A DNA stretch of 64,000 nt from Tubiluchus corallicola (Eukaryota; Priapulida; Priapulimorpha; Priapulimorphida; Tubiluchidae). A program made the translations under genes and the position numbers. The notes under the pieces were generated by a model. It ran no database searches, was not told the DNA's origin, and was given only the letters and a program-made list of their open reading frames with translations. This document shows, piece by piece, positions 58,201 to 64,000 of the stretch (position 1 is the first letter of the stretch; the number at the start of each line of letters is the position of its first letter). The stretch lies in assembly GCA_030141605.1 (NCBI GenBank), contig JAQGDQ010000215.1, positions 246,314 to 310,313 of the forward strand. Reading direction: 5' to 3'.

Positions 58201-61200
58201 AACAAGTGGGAAAATAAAAAAGCAAAGAACATTTAACCTATAAAGGATATTACATAATGCAAGATTAACAATGTATATTCTTACATAGCAACATGTAATT
58301 GTAATGAAACAGGCCATTAATTTAAATATCAGTTTACAAACCTCAACCAAATTATTTGTTCCAGCCTTTTCCCCGCCTGCTGCACTTTCCGCCGATGATA
58401 AGTGTGCATCATGCGCATCACGACTATCATCTGATGATATCTCCGCACACGAATTTCCGCTTTGACTACCATGGCAATCTTCACTTTTTTCATCCATTTC
58501 TTCAGCTTCCGCATCTTTCTCGACTCTATCACAGTCTTCCGTTTCCCGGTGACCGTTGATAAACTTTTTGCGGAAACTCTTCAACGTAACGTCGGCACTT
58601 ACATTGTGTTCACTTCCCTGCACGGTGATTGGACATATGGTGATGCCTTTTGTGGGTTTTAGTCGCAAAATTTTCTCTTGATCATCCTCTAGCTTTAAAT
58701 CCATTTTGTCTTTCTGTGGATTCAATGATAAAAATGAAGATTCAATTACTAGTAGACTATCTATAATGGAGCTATATAAAAACTTAAGGATCCAATAATT
58801 AATTACTAAAATCAAAATTACCCCCAATTTTCAAAAATATTTCGGACGAATGATTGTTTTCATTTTTTTGCAATTAGACACATCTGTGGGACAAAAATGT
58901 AAAAACAACAAAGCAAAATTTTCCTCATTGCAAATTTGCAAACATCTTAAAGGCAAATTATATTTAGTTTTTTTGAGAGATGAGCATTTAATCGTACAAT
59001 CAAACACAGAACGATTAATAAATGAAAACTAAGACAATTGATTTGTATACCCCGTCAAATAAAAGCAGCAAAATGTTCATTTTTAGTAAACTCAGCCATC
59101 ATTCTACATAAAAAATGTCAAGCAAGAAACACATTTTACCATCCTTGATAATGACGTCCTCCATTTTCTTGACAAAAGTCTGATGATAGTCGACAAGTGT
59201 TTATTTGCTGGTATGCTCAGTCGCACATTTGGATTTTGAGCAAGCGAATGAACGCGAGAAAAAGCGTCATTATTATGTGGACGTAGTTCCAAAATTACAA
59301 ATGGTGGCAACTTTGGTGGCGGCTCAACCTCCTTGGGTTCTGAAAACAAGCAAACTAGACTTAATCTTGGTACAACCCAAAATAATCTAATTTGTTTACT
59401 AGGTTTACTATTGAAACAGCAAAAACTTGTTTGAGACACTTTTGGAAGTTGTAGCAGGAACTTGGAAAGAATCGCAGAAACTAAATGTGTTGTCACAGGA
59501 ATGATCAAACATCGCTAAACAACCAGTGACTTTTAAAATATTTATGTAATAAACACTGCCAGTGCTGTGTACGCAGAGGAGTGAAATTAAACAATGCTGT
59601 ACCTGCTCAGTAAATGGATAGATGAACACTGTATTCATTAAGCATTCTGAATATTTCATTCACCATGCTCAATCTGGCTATTTCTCTCATTGAAAAAGAT
59701 CTATTCATATGCAATGTTGACTAATAAGCTTAGTGTCGCATCTTAGATGATAGTCTTAATAAAGAGCTATGTTCCTGTCCTACCACACCTATTCGTATTA
59801 AGTATGCCCTGTCACTGAGTCCTAGATTCTGGCTTTCAGTGTGTCAAACTATATGAACATGACATTGATCAAAGAACAAGCTGGATACATGCAACTCACC
59901 TTCAACATTGTGCAGTTTCTTCAAGGCCGGGCATATTGGAGTTTTCACTCGAATATTCTTTGAACCCTTTGGTCCTTTTGTCCTCACAAAAGTTGTTCTA
60001 TGAAATATAAAAGTAACAAGAATCACTCTCTCATTCAACGTTCAAAAAAAGAAGAGCACCTGCAACTGACAAGATGAGATGTAAAAATTTACAGGTAGTA
60101 CAATTACCTGAAAATAACTAAGCGAATGTGACGGAGTAAACTCACAATGGTCGAGTTTTGGAAGCGATTTTCTTAAAAAAAGGAAATGTGAAAAAGTCGA
60201 TTAGCCCGGATTTGAACTCGGACCTTTGGCTTACAAAGGTGAATACCACGATACTAAAGAAAGACCACCACACCCAACGGATTATAACAATGTTCATACC
60301 ATCATTAATAATGATCACGAACTAAAGAGTTAAGCAATTAATTTCATGAATAAAAAAATTAGTAACTTACCCACTGTTTATTAGTTCCTGGAGTTTCTGC
60401 CCATTTTTTTCATTCATTCCTGCAGATTGACAAAATAACATTTCACCGCAATTCCAGCTGATACACGAGCGCCAGTGCATTTTTAAGTGTTAACCTTACT
60501 TCAAAGCAGATTAGGATGATGTAAGTTTGCTGGTAACAAGGTAGTTGAATGACAAACTTAACAAGAGTTCTTATCTAAGTGCAATTCTAAATGTAAACGT
60601 TTTCTTTCTGATACAAAAAAGTACCAAAATTCTTCGTTTTAAAGCGTTTATTAATGTACGCGAATAAGAATACAAAATACTTACGTCCAGCAATTTTGCT
60701 TCTTAATGCGCTGTAGTTTATTAGGCCATATAATTCTTGCGTTTGTTTCTTTATGTCTGAAATGAATCAGTTTGACTTAGAAAAAAAACAGTGTAAAAAT
60801 TGCTTAGAATAATAATTTCAATTTGAGAATGCAATTGCCAATTGTAGGTGCACCCAGTTTGGTAAAGGTTTAAAATTTCAAGCCAAAAAGCCTCAAATTG
60901 GTTGTACTTTTAGCTCCAGGATTTTACACATTGTAACTTTTATAGGGACAACATACCATCACCCAAGTCCAGATGCTTCGATATTTTGTGCCACGTACGA
61001 TAGTAAAAAAACCGAATTTGGTCCTTGTTTTTTGGAACTATGTCTTGAGTTTGCATCTTCTTTTTAGACTTGGCAGCGATATAATTTTGGATCGCTTCAA
61101 AATCTTTTCCATGCTGAAAATACCAATAACACATAAATAGATTTAAATTTATCCTTAGCAGGCGCAGGCCATATGCTAAGCAACTGTCAACCGAGCATCC

Positions 61201-61852
61201 TAAATGCAGCTTTAGCACAACTTGTAACTTATATAAGATATGAACGGGTCTTTGGATTTTGTAATAAAATGTTAATGCTTGGAAGTACTTCATTAACCTT
61301 GTATACTGAGAAACACATAATCAATTATTGATGGTATAACATACCTCACACAGGGCCTCGAAGAAAAGTTTAACATCATTGCTATTCCAGAGTTCCCAAG
61401 GACGTCTAGGTTTCACAGGAGGGGAACTTGTTGGTGATAACGTAGTTTGTGAGGGTGCAACTTTAGCTGAAATAGCAATACTTAACAGTATAATATATAA
61501 TTTAACAAAAAAGTTTGTAAACAAATGACAAGCGATATAACTATAAGCTTGCATAAGAAGCTCTGCATGAACGAGACTAAAAACATCTTTTATTATAGCC
61601 ATGTTTGAAAGATTTAGTGAAATAAAAACCTGGCCGTTTTGCTGGTGGTTGTGGCAAAGGTGGAGTTGAGTCTCGCCGTCGCCTTGGTACACGTGTACTG
61701 GCTCGCAATGGCTGACCGCCAGACGGTGAAAGGGAATCCGGGGCAGGCTTAGCAACTATTTCAACACATTGCAACTTCTGCAACTTGGAACGTGTCTCAT
61801 GACGATGGTTAGCAACTATTTCAAGAACGCTGTCATGTTGCCCAGTGCTCAT
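49272..61852 (-). CDS. CRAMP1: Cramped-like chromatin regulator, 21 exons
   Basis: Exons (minus): 61852-61630, 61466-61345, 61113-60957, 60756-60685, 60419-60371, 59997-59900, 59339-59140, 58713-58342, 57722-57315, 56480-56424, 55985-55899, 54943-54743, 54536-54351, 54198-54160, 53002-52588, 52255-52214, 52089-51925, 51745-51668, 51527-51253, 51069-50938, 49394-49272. All have GT-AG borders and all phases fit: 3501 nt, 1166 aa (human about 1270). The SANT/Myb-like domain spans residues ~98-167: RRPWELWNSND, FFEALCE, HGKDFEAIQNYIAAKSKKK, FYYRTWHKISKHLDL. Later family blocks: QELYGLINY, VRTKGPKGSKNIRVKTPIC, ILELRPHNNDAFSRVHSL, AQNP; GWTIVQADNITIGEIYLM running into LGSPGKVKLEYEW; RKPLVVQRALVPKV; and the conserved end SRDTLFGKSFDPL to IMTENSVEYSAKFADL. 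Cramped proteins are nuclear and, in flies and mammals, act in Polycomb-related repression and linker histone gene expression. The start is the ATG at 61852 (MSTGQHDS); an in-frame ATG 16 codons upstream is possible. Confidence 0.95.
49550..50505. repeat. 76/77-bp minisatellite in the last CRAMP1 intron
   Basis: About 12 tandem copies with core CTCTATAGCCAAGACTACAG, CCACCTCTTGACCACTGACT and ACTTTCTCTTGGGTGTAGCA. Two variants, TCTCATAAAG (76 bp) and TTTTCATAAAG (77 bp), are mixed. It lies in the intron between 50938 and 49394. The repeated pyrimidine-rich CTCTTG stretches offer many weak splice-like sites. Confidence 0.93.
53249..53837. mobile_element. MITE with 17-bp terminal repeats (TTAACTCCTTCAGGACC)
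   Basis: 589 bp. The left end is TTAACTCCTTCAGGACC and the right end, inverted, GTAACTCCTTCAGGACC. The termini resemble piggyBac-type ends starting at TTAA. No transposase. It lies in the CRAMP1 intron between 54160 and 53002. Confidence 0.72.
55340..55815. other. CRAMP1 intron segment with GC-rich patch and repeated motif
   Basis: AATCGGTTTTCAA occurs at about 55351 and 55755, and GAAAACCGAGGTATGACTGTA ends near 55812, like the end of a Tc1-type MITE whose other end I cannot define. Around 55430-55500 the local GC is clearly higher than in the neighbourhood. The open frames here show no domain. Confidence 0.35.
56606..57213 (+). mobile_element. TTAA-bounded MITE, copy 3 (CRAMP1 intron)
   Basis: Third copy of the element at 13641 and 25148. 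The left end has mutated to TTAGAGCAAAATC; the right end is TGTCTTCCTTTAA. It lies antisense in the CRAMP1 intron between 57315 and 56480. Confidence 0.8.
57752..58170. mobile_element. Tc1/pogo-like MITE with TA ends
   Basis: Starts TACACTCGTATCTCG and ends CGAGATACGAGCGTA, with a longer imperfect inverted repeat inward (CGCTTTGCTG and GGCAAATCGAG; CGAGGTCCGG near the right end). The TA at both outer ends is consistent with TA target sites. It sits right next to a CRAMP1 exon (57722). Confidence 0.72.
60199..60262 (-). mobile_element. tRNA-like remnant
   Basis: On the minus strand TTAGTATCGTGGTATTC resembles the D arm of Asp/Glu/Gly-type tRNAs, and GAGTTCAAATCCGGGC a T arm. The anticodon arm CCTTT-GTAAGCC-AAAGG pairs, but the T stem and acceptor stem do not. 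A tRNA pseudogene or SINE head in a CRAMP1 intron. Confidence 0.4.
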
Positions 61853-63003
61853 TGCCTTGTCTGCAGTTTGGTTTTTCTTATTAAAAGACAAGAAAAACAA
61901 TTCAACAAAATATAATCAAGAAAGCTTTTTATCTTTTCTTTGTGATCTCAATTGTATTTATTATTGAATTGTTCACTAAAAGATACTTCTAACATTGTGA
62001 AAACGCATAATAGTTCGCAAAAACGTCAAATATATATATTAATATCAGACAAAACATGAAGAAAATTTACTGCAAAACGCCCAAGAAAAATGGCGGCTGT
62101 ATATTGCTAGTAAAATATACCAAGTTTGTTCTATTAAAACATAATCATCTTTGTCAAACACATCCTCCTTTCGTTTAACCATAACAAGAATAATTTATAA
62201 TCGCTAACATTGCTTTTGATTAAGCGAACTTTACAAAATTATACAGAAATATTAAAAAGATGTTTCTCCACGTCAAACAAAAACAACCCAATTTATTCCC
62301 TTCTGCGTTCACAAACGGCAGAAAGTTCGCGGTTGACTGCTCGGCGACATCTAGTGTGCAGTTGTTGAAACCCATTATAAAAAAACTCACAGTGATTACA
62401 GGAAGCAAAGGAAATAAACACAAAAAACTAGTCAAGGATAGGATATTTCACGGATAACAGACTTGGACTTTAACAAATCAGGATTTCATATAATAATCAC
62501 AACGGTGGGATTTTCACAATGTCAGGTAAAATCAATTCAAGCCACTTTCCCAAGGTCCGGCTACGGCTCTCCATGACTGACGTAGTAATGAAATTTGCGA
62601 ATAAATTATGACTTGCGATTTAAATGATATACATATGTGAGGAATAAGCCGAAATTTCGATGAACAATCCACTGTTTCTCAGTTTCTTCACTGTTGAGTT
62701 CTGAGTTTTAACTAACGAGTAACGATCTTTCTGAGGAACTATCCTGCCTAATTCATGAATGAGCAGTTACCTAGTAGTCATAATAATCTAGTTAGTTTCT
62801 ATTTAGTTTCTAGTGCAAACGGCCCGGCCAGGCAGCTAGTCTTTTTTAATTTGTGCGGCAACATTCTGATTGGCTTAGACCAAAAAGCTGACAAACGTTT
62901 AATATAGAAATCAAGTAACGTAGAAAATAAAATAAATCTGTAATTTCCTCATATTAGTGAGCCAGCTAGTCAACAACTGACGAAGTTAAAAATGTTAGTC
63001 TTT

Positions 63004-63215
63004 TTCTCCACCACCGCCGCTGCCGCCAGCGCCACTTACACCACCCCTACCACCACCACACCACCACTACCACCACCACAACCACCATCACCACCACTAA
63101 CATCAGCAACACCACCACCACCACCACCACCACAACCACCACCATCACCACCATCATAATCATTATCTTCACTGTCCTCATTGTCATTTCATCATCATCA
63201 TCATTATCATTAATA
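63004..63215. repeat. (CCA)n / (CAT)n microsatellite
   Basis: Mostly CCACCA and CCACAA triplets, passing into CATCAT near 63160-63210. Confidence 0.92.
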
Positions 63216-63589
63216 GGTGTTCACTCAATTGCGACTGAAATTTAAATTACTAGAAAATAATTTAACAGCAACATATATACAATGTTGATAATTATGATAG
63301 GATTATTTCTGTGTGGCCCACGTTGAATAGTTCGGCAGAAATAGAATTTTTTCGTTGCTCTGCAAAGCTGATTACATGCTTATAATCTCAGTAATTTCTC
63401 CAGTTCGCAGGTGTGCAACGGCTGCAATCATCTTTTGAAAGTTTAAGCTTAAATCATTAAATTTCGTCATGAGTTTTCCAACATTTCACGCTTGGAAGTT
63501 TCTAAACAATTACTAGAGCATTTGAGCCTGTATGAAACAAAATACCGTGTTTGGTGAGAGATGGAATCTGATAGAAAATAAATGTGAAA

Positions 63590-63668
63590 TGTGATGATGA
63601 TGATGATGATAATGATGATGATGATGATGATGACGTTGATGATGATGATGATGACGTTGATGATGATA

Positions 63669-63709
<41 letters not shown>

Positions 63710-63762
63710 GATGATGATGATGATGATGATGATGACGACGACGACGACGACGATGATGATGA
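63590..63762. repeat. (GAT)n microsatellite
   Basis: About 57 GAT triplets with GAC interruptions (a pure GAC run at 63735-63750). It gives poly-Asp, poly-Met and poly-Ser/Ile frames that are not genes. A short (TA)n follows at about 63797-63814. Confidence 0.95.
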
Positions 63763-64000
63763 TTTTAAAAAACTTGCTTTGTACAATATATACACACATA
63801 TATATATATATATACATGCAAGACGTCTACTTGCACGCTGATAATTCTGCACTGCATCATGATATAAGAGTATATATAAAACACCTGAACACCTAATATA
63901 TAGATGCAACAAAGTAGACGCTAACCGAAGAAAACACCTATTAGAAAAACCCTGCAGGGGAAAACATAAACAGTGTATATTTTTTGAAAAATAATAAGAT

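Larger units (their letters stand above)
61853..64000. other. Upstream of CRAMP1, right window edge
   Basis: The CRAMP1 promoter and 5' UTR should lie here. ATGGCGGC-type sequence near 62089 resembles a core around a start site, but it is not proven. The frames at 62220-62457 on both strands show no known domain. No other gene is seen up to the window end. Confidence 0.4.

Noticed and set aside
60199-60262. Functional tRNA gene on the minus strand
   Set aside because: T stem and acceptor stem do not pair; pseudogene or SINE at most.

Overview
This is a 64 kb piece of an animal nuclear genome. It is AT-rich, its genes are split by GT-AG introns, and it is full of microsatellites, minisatellites, MITEs and LINE debris. 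The recognisable genes (tweety, mu-crystallin, a pentraxin/laminin-G-fold protein, LRR proteins, cramped-like) are metazoan. Introns run from under 100 bp to about 8 kb. I suspect a marine invertebrate, possibly an ascidian, but nothing here fixes the phylum. Exon structures were built by hand from splice sites, reading-frame continuity and remembered family motifs. No alignment was run.

Left to right. (1) 1135-9478, minus: the first two coding exons of a tweety-family membrane protein, separated by an 8 kb intron that holds two minisatellites and a hAT-like MITE; the rest lies off the left edge. (2) 10055-16348, plus: a complete 8-exon mu-crystallin/ketimine reductase gene (CRYM, 317 aa) starting 576 bp from tweety, head to head. 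Two of its introns hold MITEs, one with a 54-bp satellite grown inside it. (3) 16.5-27.4 kb: gene-poor, with hAT and TTAA-type MITEs and a tRNA-like SINE candidate. (4) 27466-31089, plus: a partly resolved gene for a secreted or extracellular pentraxin/laminin-G-like domain, with long CAT/CAC microsatellites in its introns and a 5S-rRNA-derived element.

(5) 31.4-46.6 kb: a tandem array of a ~5.3-kb unit, two full copies and one truncated. Each full unit carries an intact two-exon LRR protein gene. Each also holds a captured piece of the CRYM gene (part of exon 6 plus intron), an antisense relic of a Polinton-type family B DNA polymerase and a LINE 3' fragment. A separate 2.6-kb LINE is inserted in unit 2 only. 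(6) 49272-61852, minus: a complete 21-exon cramped-like (CRAMP1) chromatin regulator gene, about 1166 aa, whose exon phases join without a break. (7) 62-64 kb: presumed CRAMP1 upstream region and microsatellites.

The most interesting signal is in the LRR array. The two LRR genes differ far more in exon 1 than in much of their intron, with 42 replacement against 13 silent codon differences by eye. Each zero-frame ORF stops just after an in-frame U UUU UUA heptamer. The -1 frame behind it is open in both copies, encodes a hydrophobic segment followed by basic residues, and mostly varies silently in its first part. A nearby GT...AG pair would reach the same frame by splicing. The locus could therefore make secreted and membrane-anchored forms of a fast-evolving LRR receptor, by frameshifting or by alternative splicing. 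A shared frameshift mutation or a homopolymer error is the plain alternative.
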